From JBEKSX01 sp049516635 (GTDB lineage: Bacteria > Bacteroidota > Ignavibacteria > Tepidaquicellales > OLB5), in the NCBI GenBank assembly GCA_049516635.1, contig JBEKSX010000056.1, forward strand, positions 1 through 30,061: a stretch of 30,061 nucleotides of DNA. Direction: 5' to 3'. Below are positions 6,818 to 14,859 of this stretch, piece by piece (position 1 is the stretch's first letter; each line of letters starts with the position of its first letter). Below the pieces are notes generated by a model that searched no databases, was not told the DNA's origin, and saw nothing but the letters and a program-made list of their open reading frames with translations. A program made the translations under genes and the position numbers.

Positions 6818-8245
6818 TTATTGATTATTCTTCCTCAAATTATAATTATCGTACTTACCCGACTTCTGCATTTCCTTTTTTTCCTCATCTGATTTTGTCT
6901 CAGCGGAATTCAAATCCTTTCCGTATTTATCCATACTCTCGGACTGCCTTCTCATCTCGGGCGACGGTGCTACCTGGTCCATCTGATTCTGCATGTACTG
7001 CTGGGCTCCGCTTAATAAATGCCTTGCATTATCATAATTTCCGTTATCCGCTTCCCTGAGTGCGTTCTCCATCATATCGTTTGACTCGAATACGGAGATA
7101 TTCTGGGTAACGGTCTCGTTGCTTCCCTTCATGTATTCCTCCCTGCTGTTTGCGGGTGCGAGCGTCCTATCATCAATCGAAGAAATACGGTTGAAGTTAG
7201 AATTAACATCTTCGTACGTCAGCTCGGTCTCGAAATTTATTCTGCTGTCTATCCTACGTATCACGTCAAATTTTACAAGGACCGATTTTGCTTGTTCGGA
7301 AAATACATCCTTGAAATCAATTACAACTTCATCTCCCGATGCTTCGTAGGGATAACCGAACACTTTGCTTAATGACAGGTACACCGAAGGATATTTAACC
7401 CTTATCTTTGTTCCCTGCCCGACAAGATTGCGTACGCCTCTTAATTCATTCGCAAAAATATCCGGTATATCGGACGAATTCCTTATGTAATAGTAATTAC
7501 CTTTTCCGTAGTCCGCAAGATCAGCCATTAAGTTCTCATTAAAATCATTTCCGACACCGAACGTAGATATAGTGATGTTGTCCCGCCTGTTCATTTCTCT
7601 CACCTTATCTGCCAGCTTATACCTGTCCGTAATGCCCCTGTTGGCGAGCCCGTCAGAAAGAAGCAGAACCCTGTTCACGAATCCCCTCGAATATGAGTTG
7701 TTCACCTGGTCATATCCTTCGAACATACCCCCGCTTAAATTTGTAAATCCCCCCGGCTTTATGCGGGAAACCTTGTCTCTCAGTTCGTATTTATCGCCAA
7801 CCGGGGCAGACGGCTGGAGAACATCTATGTTATCATCATACATCACTATCGATAGATAATCATTCCGGTCTGTTTGGTCGATAATATAATCCACTGCCCT
7901 TTTAACATAATCTAATTTGTTCTTATCCGCCATCGAACCGCTTCTATCGATAACTACAGCGATGTTCATGGGAGTTCGTTCCCTCCACTCATCAACTTTC
8001 TGCGCCCTCAGGTCTATATAAAGATAAACGTGATCATTATCAAAATAATAATCATTATCCAGTGATGTTGTAAATTGTATCGGTCCGCCTCCGTCATGCA
8101 ATTTTTTCGGAGGGGTGATCGGAAAGTGGATTTTCGAAAAACCGCCTTCCTTAAAAAAACCGGAATAAGCATATATTGATAGTGCTGAAATTAACACAAA
8201 AGCCGTAACTAACAGTATAATGAAGGTTTTATTTTGCTTTTTCAT
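6818..8245 (-). CDS. Membrane-anchored von Willebrand factor A protein
   Basis: A 475-residue protein with one N-terminal hydrophobic anchor (about 8-28) and a periplasmic or exported body. The VWA domain (about 93-270) has a complete metal-binding MIDAS: D100-R-S102-G-S104, Thr168 in GGFTNLSGG and Asp198 in LLSDGLANRG. A beta-rich domain follows (about 275-345). The C-terminal region is rich in Gln, Met and charged residues (about 385-475) and looks flexible or helical. The architecture resembles the bacterial 'Ca-activated chloride channel homologue'/YfbK type VWA proteins, whose real roles are mostly unknown. Protein-protein adhesion in the envelope is the safest inference. It stands alone, convergent with the propeller gene. 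The start is an ATG at 8243-8245 just before the anchor. Confidence 0.9.
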   Translation of the reverse strand: MKKQNKTFIILLVTAFVLISALSIYAYSGFFKEGGFSKIHFPITPPKKLHDGGGPIQFTTSLDNDYYFDNDHVYLYIDLRAQKVDEWRERTPMNIAVVIDRSGSMADKNKLDYVKRAVDYIIDQTDRNDYLSIVMYDDNIDVLQPSAPVGDKYELRDKVSRIKPGGFTNLSGGMFEGYDQVNNSYSRGFVNRVLLLSDGLANRGITDRYKLADKVREMNRRDNITISTFGVGNDFNENLMADLADYGKGNYYYIRNSSDIPDIFANELRGVRNLVGQGTKIRVKYPSVYLSLSKVFGYPYEASGDEVVIDFKDVFSEQAKSVLVKFDVIRRIDSRINFETELTYEDVNSNFNRISSIDDRTLAPANSREEYMKGSNETVTQNISVFESNDMMENALREADNGNYDNARHLLSGAQQYMQNQMDQVAPSPEMRRQSESMDKYGKDLNSAETKSDEEKKEMQKSGKYDNYNLRKNNQ

Positions 8246-8322
8246 GGCTCTATTGATTAGTTTGCGATTTTAATTATTTTACTTGGGGGAGGCGGTGTTT
8301 GTTCCCTTAAATTTTCACCAAC

Positions 8323-8566
8323 GTTGGGTTCGCTCCCCGAGCGTACCAAAATTAAAAGCGGATTGTTCATCGTAGGGTTCGCTCCCCGAGCGTACCGAAA
8401 TTAATAGCGGATTGTTCATCGTAGGGTTCACTCCCCGAGCGAACCAAAATTAATGATTCATCGTAGGGTTCGCTCCCCGAGCGAACCAAAATTAATGATT
8501 CATCGTAGGGTTCGCTCCCCGAGCGTACCGAAATTAATAGCGGATTGTTCGGGGAACAATCCCTAC
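8323..8566. repeat. Five-unit array of palindromic repeats (42/49-bp periods)
   Basis: Tandem units start at 8323 (49 bp), 8372 (49), 8421 (42), 8463 (42) and 8505 (last, 62 bp). Each starts with GTAGGGTTCGCTCCCCGAGCG or a near copy, and holds the stem GGTTCGCT/AGCGAACC, which is perfect only in unit 4. Long units add AGCGGATTGTTC. The last unit finishes with GGATTGTTC (8542-8550)/GAACAATCC (8554-8562) and CCCTAC, which is complementary to its own GTAGGG. It therefore looks like the only complete element, the others being 3'-truncated copies. Confidence 0.88.
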
Positions 8567-9015
8567 TGTTTCTTGCATATATTCACCCTCTGATTTTCAC
8601 AGATATACCGAATTTTTGCCTTGAATTATGCAGTTTAATGTATTATATTAGATAAATTTAGAATTCTTGGGGGTTCCATGGTCAAGAATTGGTATATGAT
8701 CGTCTGATGTTACCTGTCTCCCATTTACGAAATGGAACATCCGCCGTAGGAGGAGGGGAGAGCCCCGATTTATCGGGGGAGGGGTTCATAACTGTTCTTT
8801 TAACAAAACCGAAATATAATAACATACTGTCGCAATATCATGAATTTTGAAGGTGGTCCAAGTAGTCACTACTTAAGTAACCAAAAAATGGCGATTCTGA
8901 GATTCCTGATTACTTGGGATTACTTAAGTAATGGGGGGAGTACCCTGTTTTTATGTTCTTTGAAAACAGAAGGTTATAAATTTGTAGTTCTTGAGATGCT
9001 GTCCCTATTTATTTA
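8567..9015. other. Repeat-rich non-coding stretch
   Basis: No gene was recognised. Small inverted repeats are visible: AATTCTTG/CAAGAATT (8662-8669, 8683-8690), CCATTT/AAATGG (8721-8726, 8730-8735) and CCCCGAT/ATCGGGG (8763-8769, 8772-8778). There are also two perfect palindromes sharing TACTTAAGTA (8870-8879, and the 14-bp copy 8919-8932). The plus-strand frame that opens at 8840 runs through these repeats and the nonamer array into the antisense of the permease, and is not believed to be a gene. Confidence 0.65.
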
Positions 9016-9096
9016 CTTTATAAACTTTACGAACCTTATAAACTTTATAAACCTTAAGAACCTTATAAACTTTACGAACTTGATGAACCCGACGAA
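9016..9096. repeat. Nine-copy 9-bp tandem repeat overlapping the permease 3' end
   Basis: Nine head-to-tail units follow the plus-strand consensus CYTTAYRAA. The first seven are close copies (CTTTATAAA, CTTTACGAA, CCTTATAAA, CTTTATAAA, CCTTAAGAA, CCTTATAAA, CTTTACGAA). The last two are diverged (CTTGATGAA, CCCGACGAA). The final 25 bp lie inside the minus-strand permease gene and encode most of its last residues and its stop. Confidence 0.85.
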
Positions 9097-10535
9097 CCAA
9101 ACGGCCATTGCTTTTTCCTATATGCTCTCCAGAAATAAAGAATGCTGCCGAGTATGATTATAATAGCCGCATACTTTATTTCTTTCTGGAAATTGGTTCT
9201 CGAGAAGAGTACATAAATGAAGCCGATGAACGCAACAATTGCCGGTAAAGGATAGAGCCACATCCTGAAAGGTCTTGGGACATCGGGTTTTCTGATACGG
9301 TAAACAATTACTCCTGCAGTTTGAGCGAGGAACTGTACCATAATTCTTATCACAACCAGCGCGGCGATGATATTCTTAAGCTGGAGGAAACAGAACAGGC
9401 ATGCGGCAATCCCCATGATGATAAGCGAGACATACGGAAATTGATACCGCGGATGAACTCTGGAAAAAATTCTGAAATAATCTCCTTCAACAGAAGCCGC
9501 ATACGGCACCCTGGAATATCCGAGGAGAAGGGAAAATACGGAAGCGAATGCTGTCCACAGGATAAGAATGGTAACTGTTTTACCGGCCCATGTCCCGTAT
9601 ATTTTCTGCATGAAGACAGATACGATATATTTTCTCTCTTCGGTGCCCGCTGTGCCGCTGAGTTCCTGCCAGGGGACGACTCCGATAATGCTGATGTTCA
9701 TTATGATATAAAGTCCCGCAACAATGAGAATGGAATAGATTATCGCTCTCGGTATGTTTCGTCCGGGGTTCTGGATTTCACCGCCGATGAAACAGACATT
9801 ATAATACCCCCAGTAATCATAGGTGGAGATGAGCATTGCAGAACCGAGTCCCATGAAAAATGATGGTGATAATTGAAAAGCATTCTCGGGGAAGCTGAAA
9901 GCGAGCGAGCCGTTAAAATGAGTTACTCCTGAAACGATTATCCATAATACGGTTATCAAAACACCGATCCATAGATACTGCGATAATTTACTGATGATAT
10001 TTATCCTGCGGTATAATAATATTACTGCAATCAGGCATGCGGCTATCGCAAGGAATGTACCTGGTGAACCTGAAAGCAGCGCTTCAAGGTCACCGATTAG
10101 CGGAAGAGGAAGAACAGCATTATAGGAAAAATAAACGTTATTCAGTGATGGAAAGAGGTAGCTGGCATACATTGCAAGTCCCACGCATCCGGACGCGATT
10201 GAGAGCGGAGCACTGAAGGATAATTGGAAAATAAAAAGAAATGAAATGAACTTCCCGAATTTTTCTTTTCCGTATATCTCTTTCAAATACCTGTATGAGC
10301 CGCCCGCTTCGGGCATGGCTGCACCAAGTTCAGCCCAGACCAGCCCGTCGCACATGGCAAGGAGTGCTCCCGCCACCCATCCTATCATCGCCTGCGGTCC
10401 GCCCATCGCAGCGAGTATCAGAGGGATAGTAATGAAGGGACCCACGCCAATCATGTCTATCATGTTAAGCGCGGCTGCCCCGGGAAGTGAAACACCTCTT
10501 ATGAGAGATTGTTCTTTTTTATCTGTGTCAGGCAA
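9072..10535 (-). CDS. APC-family amino acid/polyamine permease
   Basis: A 487-residue inner-membrane transporter with about twelve hydrophobic helices. TM1 carries the unwound-helix signature IGVGPFITIP (about 30-39). MPEAGGSYRYLKE (74-86) after TM2 is characteristic of the amino acid-polyamine-organocation superfamily. Substrate cannot be assigned; a cationic or neutral amino acid is only likely by family. The start is TTG (10533-10535), overlapping the PIG-L gene by 8 nt; no ATG exists before TM1. The two genes are probably translated together. The tail GSSGSSSS is encoded by the diverged end of the nonamer array, so the C-terminus was apparently rewritten by repeat expansion. Confidence 0.92.
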   Translation of the reverse strand: MPDTDKKEQSLIRGVSLPGAAALNMIDMIGVGPFITIPLILAAMGGPQAMIGWVAGALLAMCDGLVWAELGAAMPEAGGSYRYLKEIYGKEKFGKFISFLFIFQLSFSAPLSIASGCVGLAMYASYLFPSLNNVYFSYNAVLPLPLIGDLEALLSGSPGTFLAIAACLIAVILLYRRINIISKLSQYLWIGVLITVLWIIVSGVTHFNGSLAFSFPENAFQLSPSFFMGLGSAMLISTYDYWGYYNVCFIGGEIQNPGRNIPRAIIYSILIVAGLYIIMNISIIGVVPWQELSGTAGTEERKYIVSVFMQKIYGTWAGKTVTILILWTAFASVFSLLLGYSRVPYAASVEGDYFRIFSRVHPRYQFPYVSLIIMGIAACLFCFLQLKNIIAALVVIRIMVQFLAQTAGVIVYRIRKPDVPRPFRMWLYPLPAIVAFIGFIYVLFSRTNFQKEIKYAAIIIILGSILYFWRAYRKKQWPFGSSGSSSS

Positions 10536-12015
10536 GCAGTTGGATCAATTCAATGTTGACAATGGTTCTCATGGCAAGAAGTCTCGCATACGCCGATGAA
10601 GTTAATACGGTATCTCCGGCAGGCAGGTAAATACTTCGTTCCTGTACCCAGCTGTCCCAATCGGGTTCATTGATTCTATTGGGAGTATTGAAGAACTGGT
10701 GATTGGGTTTTAGGATCGTTACTTTTGCATCTTCTTCGGTAACCCTGTCAGGACTTACGAAAATCGGGTACGGTGAAGTTTTCTTATAATTCCAGTCACC
10801 GGGTTTATTATAGAAGCAGATTATATTTCCTCCGTTCTGAACGTAGCTGAGTAGTTTGCCGTCATATCTCTCGGCATCAGGTCTGTAAAAATATGCCCTG
10901 ATATCGAGGATGATAGTGCTGAATTGCAAGAGGTCCCCGTCTCTCAGCGAATTTGAATCGAGGATAGTATAATTTACGTGAAATGCATTCAGTGTATTCT
11001 GTATAGTGCTGTCATAGGTTGTAACAAGCCCTATACTGATTCCCGGTTTCCATTTTACATCATTGAGAGTTTTCAGACTGTCTTCTTTGCTGAGTTTGTA
11101 ATAAGAATATATCGTTGTGATGGATCCGGGATGAAGGTCGGGATGATACGATGGAGTTACACCCGAAAATAGATCCGATCTGCTGAAAGGGTAATATTGA
11201 TCGCTTCGTATTAATTGATAATTACGTTCACGGAATACAGTTGGGATTGAATTCATATTAATCTTATCCATTCCCTGTGTACGGTGTTTGGCAAGCGCTT
11301 CGAAGGAAATATCCTCGATGGTCCTGCTGTCAGTTCTTTGTAAAATATCAATGCTGACAATGGAATCCGGGTTAAATCCGGCAGTATCGAATACGCGGAA
11401 AAATAATTTGTGCACCTGCCATGGTGTTACGCCATTGGTTAGCTGTTCTGGATGATAGGACGGATCAGCAGCTTTATCGAATGCATCATATGCGGTTATT
11501 CCGACTGCCTGGTGATTTCCGTGCTGGCGTCTGGGTAGAATTGTAATGGTATCATGATTCGTGATTATTACATCAGGTCTTATTTCACGGATCAGGAGAA
11601 CGATCCTGGCAAGAACGCTGTCCTTGCCCCCCCATATTCTGAAGGTCTCTTTTGCAGTTTTAGAGTATCCGAAATCGAGGAAACCAAGGAATAACGGGAT
11701 GGAATGTTGTATCTTTGCGGCTTCTCTTGTCTCCTGTTCTCTTATTTTGCCGAGTTCTTCATCAAGCTGGGGCCCGATTTCGTTCTGACCGCCTTCACCT
11801 CTGGTATAAAAGATGCTGTAGCACTTTACACCATTCAGGATGGAATAAAATGCCAGCGCTGCGCCGTCTTCGTCATCGGGGTGCGCGGAGAGACATAACA
11901 GTACCAGTCCTGAATCGGCAGGTTTATTAGCAGGCTTAAACTCTCTTGCATGAACAGAAATGGAAAAGAAAAAAATGCAAAAGATGAAAATATATTTAAT
12001 GCGGTTCTTTGTCAT
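10528..12015 (-). CDS. Secreted PIG-L (LmbE-like) deacetylase, apparently shortened
   Basis: A PIG-L-family zinc deacetylase of N-acetylated sugars. Counted from the ATG at 12013-12015 it has 495 residues and a signal peptide (about 1-23, ends VHA). A TTG three codons upstream is the alternative start. The catalytic domain shows AHPDDE (about 44-49) and the second zinc motif HGNH (about 165-168) in RRQHGNHQAVG. From about 315 a small glutamine-amidotransferase-like domain follows (IGLVTTYDST, ILDIRAYFYRPD, YVQNGGNIICFYNKPG, WVQERSIYLP). In long relatives this domain continues for roughly 45 residues after an LLAM-like segment. Here LLAM is followed by a short unrelated tail ending ELIQLLA, then the permease start. 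Physiological substrate unknown. Confidence 0.87.
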   Translation of the reverse strand: MTKNRIKYIFIFCIFFFSISVHAREFKPANKPADSGLVLLCLSAHPDDEDGAALAFYSILNGVKCYSIFYTRGEGGQNEIGPQLDEELGKIREQETREAAKIQHSIPLFLGFLDFGYSKTAKETFRIWGGKDSVLARIVLLIREIRPDVIITNHDTITILPRRQHGNHQAVGITAYDAFDKAADPSYHPEQLTNGVTPWQVHKLFFRVFDTAGFNPDSIVSIDILQRTDSRTIEDISFEALAKHRTQGMDKINMNSIPTVFRERNYQLIRSDQYYPFSRSDLFSGVTPSYHPDLHPGSITTIYSYYKLSKEDSLKTLNDVKWKPGISIGLVTTYDSTIQNTLNAFHVNYTILDSNSLRDGDLLQFSTIILDIRAYFYRPDAERYDGKLLSYVQNGGNIICFYNKPGDWNYKKTSPYPIFVSPDRVTEEDAKVTILKPNHQFFNTPNRINEPDWDSWVQERSIYLPAGDTVLTSSAYARLLAMRTIVNIELIQLLA

Positions 12016-12024
12016 ATTCGTCAA

Positions 12025-12048
12025 AACAAGGGAGTTAATTCCCTTGTT
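12025..12048 (-). terminator. Hairpin between lipoprotein and PIG-L genes
   Basis: AACAAGGGA (12025-12033) and TCCCTTGTT (12040-12048) form a perfect 9-bp stem with a 6-nt loop. On the minus strand the second arm runs into TTTTGAC, a short T-tract. It is probably a weak terminator after the lipoprotein gene. It lies only a few bases before the PIG-L start, so it could also attenuate that gene. Confidence 0.6.
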
Positions 12049-12080
12049 CCATGATATCGGAATATCTTCAGAAGGTTCGT

Positions 12081-12641
12081 TTAATTACCGCCCTTTTGCT
12101 TCCATATCTCCAGGAGGCTCTTAGTGGATTTGCCCGGCTGGGAAACTGTGGTCTTGAATTTAAACTCTTTCTGTGTGCCATCCCAGAAAATAACAGGCAT
12201 GTTTTCACCGCCGTATGTACCGTTGGATGAAAAATAGCTCTCGGTTCCACCTATCATCTCGAATGAAGAAAAGTGATAACACCACGGGCCGGTATCTTTG
12301 TATTTGTAGAATTTTAATTTTGTGATATCGTCAAACGTAAATTTCAGCTCGCCGCAGAGCTGGTCATCTTCTTCATATAAGCGTTTATCGGTGATCTTAA
12401 TGTTAGGCATATCATTTTTGAGAGCATCCCCATTAAGGTAGGATTCTATTAGCGTCTGATAATCGGTTTCTACCGAACCGGCAGTGTCTTTATCGGTCAT
12501 GATATTTGAGTACCTGATCCACCCTTCACCGGAATTGTCTTTTTTAATTTTGAAATAATAATCCTTGGTTTCAACTGTAAGGCATCCCTGAATAGTTATA
12601 ACGAAATAGGATAAAATGAAAAGAGTAAATATCTTTTTCAT
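12081..12641 (-). CDS. Hypothetical lipoprotein
   Basis: 186 residues with a short lipoprotein signal: charged MKK, a hydrophobic stretch and the lipobox-like IQGC, with Cys20 as the probable lipidated residue. The mature part starts LTVETKDYYFKIKKDNSGEG and is rich in aromatic and charged residues with predicted beta character. No family was recognised. GEGWIRYSNIM and the later FDDITKLKFYKYKD recall lipoproteins found near Bacteroidota metabolic genes, but no function follows from that. The start is an ATG only 14 nt after the acyl-CoA dehydrogenase stop, so the two genes are very likely co-transcribed. A hairpin at 12025-12048 may end this transcript. Confidence 0.82.
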   Translation of the reverse strand: MKKIFTLFILSYFVITIQGCLTVETKDYYFKIKKDNSGEGWIRYSNIMTDKDTAGSVETDYQTLIESYLNGDALKNDMPNIKITDKRLYEEDDQLCGELKFTFDDITKLKFYKYKDTGPWCYHFSSFEMIGGTESYFSSNGTYGGENMPVIFWDGTQKEFKFKTTVSQPGKSTKSLLEIWKQKGGN

Positions 12642-12655
12642 AAAATTTTAATTAA

Positions 12656-13798
12656 TTATAAAATTCCGTTATGTTTAATGACTTCCCTGGCAATAATACC
12701 TTTCTGGATCTCATTCGTTCCTTCGAAGATCCTGTTTATCCTCGAATCCCTGTAGAAGCGTTCGATTGGATATTCCCTGGAGTACCCCATGCCGCCGTGT
12801 ATCTGCACCGCGTAATCAACTATCTTATCGAGGGACTCGGAGCAGAACAATTTTACGATAGCTGCATAAAGTCCGATACTTTTCTTAAGGTCGTAATCTG
12901 TTGCGGTTCTGTATATTATAGATTCCATAGCGTAAATCATAACCTCCATCTCTGAAAGCATGAACTGTATAGCCTGGAAATTACTGATAGCCTGATCGAA
13001 CTGCTGTCTTTCCTTTGCATACTTGGTGGAAAGATGCAGCATTTCCTTGGAAGCACCAAGGCAGGCGGCTCCCAGCCCCAATCTTCCGGCATCGAGTGTC
13101 TTCATCGCAACTATGAATCCCCTGCCCTCTCCACCAATGAGGTTCTCTTTCGGGACGCGGACATTATCGAATGTGATGGCGTTGGTGGTACTCCCACGTA
13201 TACCCATTTTTTTCTCGGCAGGTGCAGCATGAAAGCCGGGCATTTTTGTTTCCACCACGAACGCAGTTACTCCGCGTTCCGTTCTGGCAAAGACGGAAAC
13301 GATATCCGCCAGTCCGCCGTTCGTTATCCACAATTTATCTCCGTTTATCACCCATTCGTCCCCCTCAGGTTTTGCGGTGGTTTTCACGTTGAACGAATCC
13401 GAGCCCGCCGACGCTTCGGTAAGGCAAAAGGCTCCGATGAGCTTTCCCTGGGCGAGAGGGACCACGTATTTCTGTTTAAGAAATTCGCTTCCTCCGATAA
13501 ATATAGCGTTCGTTCCTATCGACTGATGTGCGCCAATGAATGTAGCTGTCGACAGACATGCGCGGGCTATCTCCTCCTGAATAATACAGTATCCCACCTC
13601 TCCAAAACCGCCTCCGCCGTATTCGGGAGGGAAAACCGCACCCAGAAGTCCGAGCTCACCGAGCTTTTTAATTATTTCCGGCGGGATCTTCTCGTCTTCA
13701 TCAATTTTATGAGCAATCGGTTTGAGTTCGTTGGTTGCAAAATCGCGTACCATTTCACGCAGCATTCGCTGTTCTTCCGTAAATTCAAGTTTAAACAT
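12656..13798 (-). CDS. Acyl-CoA dehydrogenase
   Basis: A FAD-dependent acyl-CoA dehydrogenase (380 residues, normal length) catalysing alpha,beta-desaturation of acyl-CoA and passing electrons to ETF. Domain signatures in order: the N-terminal helical domain LEFTEEQRMLREMVRDFA, the FAD/substrate loop CLTEASAGSD (about 124-133), WITNGG (157-162), and the C-terminal helical domain with AVQIHGGMGYSREYPIERFYRD. The catalytic glutamate sits in FEGTNEIQ. Short/medium-chain or butyryl type is likely, but chain length cannot be read from motifs alone. It lies 90 nt after the enoyl reductase gene and just ahead of the lipoprotein gene, with a candidate promoter at 13869-13896. Confidence 0.95.
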   Translation of the reverse strand: MFKLEFTEEQRMLREMVRDFATNELKPIAHKIDEDEKIPPEIIKKLGELGLLGAVFPPEYGGGGFGEVGYCIIQEEIARACLSTATFIGAHQSIGTNAIFIGGSEFLKQKYVVPLAQGKLIGAFCLTEASAGSDSFNVKTTAKPEGDEWVINGDKLWITNGGLADIVSVFARTERGVTAFVVETKMPGFHAAPAEKKMGIRGSTTNAITFDNVRVPKENLIGGEGRGFIVAMKTLDAGRLGLGAACLGASKEMLHLSTKYAKERQQFDQAISNFQAIQFMLSEMEVMIYAMESIIYRTATDYDLKKSIGLYAAIVKLFCSESLDKIVDYAVQIHGGMGYSREYPIERFYRDSRINRIFEGTNEIQKGIIAREVIKHNGIL

Positions 13799-13868
13799 TA
13801 AGGATCAAAGTTAATTTAAAAATATTATTTTAAGAAAATCGATTCTAAAAAATTATTTTGCAGAATAA

Positions 13869-13896
13869 ATTATACAATGGAACTTATTTTAGTCTA
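13869..13896 (-). promoter_or_regulatory. Candidate promoter for the acyl-CoA dehydrogenase gene
   Basis: On the minus strand TAGACT (13891-13896) is followed after 16 nt by a perfect TATAAT (13869-13874). The -35 element lies within the last codons of the upstream reductase gene. The expected start of transcription is about 64 nt before the ATG. The -35 is weak (four of six). Confidence 0.38.
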
Positions 13897-14707
13897 TGCC
13901 GTAGGGAAATTTCTCACCGGTATAATTTACAATATCTTCACCGCCGTCTACGCCGATTACGTTCCCCGAGATCCAGTCCGCTTTTTCGGTGCAGAGCAGA
14001 ACAATAGCGTGAGCGATATCTTCCGGAGTGGTCAGCCTGCCTCTCGGGTTTTTTAACTTTGTTGATTCGAGCATTTTCTGCGCACCCGGAATTTTATTCT
14101 GTGCGGGTGTATCGGTGACACCGGCAAGAATAGCATTCGCAGTCACCCCTAAAGGAGCCAGCTCAACGGCAAGCTGTCTGATATGGGATTCCAGTACCGC
14201 CTTAGCCGCCGAGATCGCACCGTAATAAGGAATTACGGAATGTGCTCCCGCACTGGTGAGTGCGAATATTCTTCCGCCCCTCGCCATCAAATTTCTGAAT
14301 ACAAGTCCCTGAACCCAGTAAACAAGCGAATGAGCCATCACATCGAGCGTCATTTCCATTTGTGCCTGCGTAATACAATCATTCTGCGATTTGGTTATAA
14401 ACGGTTTTAATGTTCCAAAAGCCAAGGAATGAATCAGCACTTTCACGTTTCCCTTTTCAGCATGGAGCCTTTCCTGTATCTCGTCGAGTGATTCGTTCCT
14501 CTTGATAGAATCTGCGGCGTTGATATTGAAAAATACTGCCTGCTGTTTGAGATGTTCGATCTTTCTAATTATCTGGTTAACATTAGGCATAGTGATCTGC
14601 CTGTCGAGATGAACACCGAAAATATTATAGCCTTTTCTGGCTAACTCAAGCGCTACAGCACCTCCAAAACCGCTGGAGGCTCCCAGAACTAAAGCCCAAG
14701 GTTTCAT
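13889..14707 (-). CDS. SDR-family enoyl-ACP reductase (FabL/FabI-like)
   Basis: A 272-residue NAD(P)H-dependent short-chain dehydrogenase. The dinucleotide motif is GASSGFG (9-15). The active-site pair is Tyr162 and Lys169 with six residues between (YGAISAAK). This Y-x6-K spacing marks enoyl-ACP reductases (FabI/FabL); ordinary SDRs have Y-x3-K. SLAFG (94-98) and the C-terminal VDGGEDIVN also fit. It would carry out the last step of the fatty-acid elongation cycle, reducing trans-2-enoyl-ACP. FabL is favoured over FabI by the AVELAPLGVTANAI segment, but a related SDR with another substrate is possible. The start is an ATG. A good promoter candidate lies upstream. Confidence 0.85.
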   Translation of the reverse strand: MKPWALVLGASSGFGGAVALELARKGYNIFGVHLDRQITMPNVNQIIRKIEHLKQQAVFFNINAADSIKRNESLDEIQERLHAEKGNVKVLIHSLAFGTLKPFITKSQNDCITQAQMEMTLDVMAHSLVYWVQGLVFRNLMARGGRIFALTSAGAHSVIPYYGAISAAKAVLESHIRQLAVELAPLGVTANAILAGVTDTPAQNKIPGAQKMLESTKLKNPRGRLTTPEDIAHAIVLLCTEKADWISGNVIGVDGGEDIVNYTGEKFPYGID

Positions 14708-14737
14708 AATTTGTTTAATTTAATTAAAATATTAACG

Positions 14738-14766
14738 AATATAGGTCTTTTAGATGGTTTATTCAA
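14738..14766 (-). promoter_or_regulatory. Candidate sigma-70-type promoter for the enoyl reductase gene
   Basis: On the minus strand TTGAAT (14761-14766) and TATATT (14738-14743) are separated by exactly 17 nt. The predicted transcription start near 14731 leaves a leader of about 24 nt before the ATG. Confidence 0.5.
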
Positions 14767-14859
14767 TCCCGTGAGAAAGGAACCTAAAATCTCAAAAATT
14801 ACGAAATAATGAAAGATATATGTGTTGGAAGGGAAAAAGTAAAGGCGTTCATTTTCGTT

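Noticed and set aside
6664..7059. Plus-strand frame of 131 codons after the propeller gene
   Set aside because: Its first part is made of the palindromic elements and terminator, and its remainder is antisense to the VWA coding sequence. It has no credible start signal.
8372..8504. CRISPR-like appearance of the 42/49-bp repeats
   Set aside because: There are no unique spacers: units are joined directly and differ by truncation, and no cas genes are present.
8840..9157. Plus-strand frame of 105 codons with an Asn/Leu/Phe/Thr-rich repeat
   Set aside because: It runs through two palindromes and the whole nonamer array and ends antisense to the permease. The repetitive residues come from the 9-bp period; there is no ribosome-binding site or recognisable domain.
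9321..9863. Plus-strand frame of 180 codons rich in Glu, Asp and Arg
   Set aside because: It is antisense to the permease helices; hydrophobic codons read on the other strand give charged residues. There is no start signal or domain.
13034..13801. Long plus-strand frame of 255 codons
   Set aside because: It is exactly antisense to the acyl-CoA dehydrogenase, which has all family motifs. The translated sequence shows no domain and is Cys/Arg/Phe-rich, as expected of a shadow.
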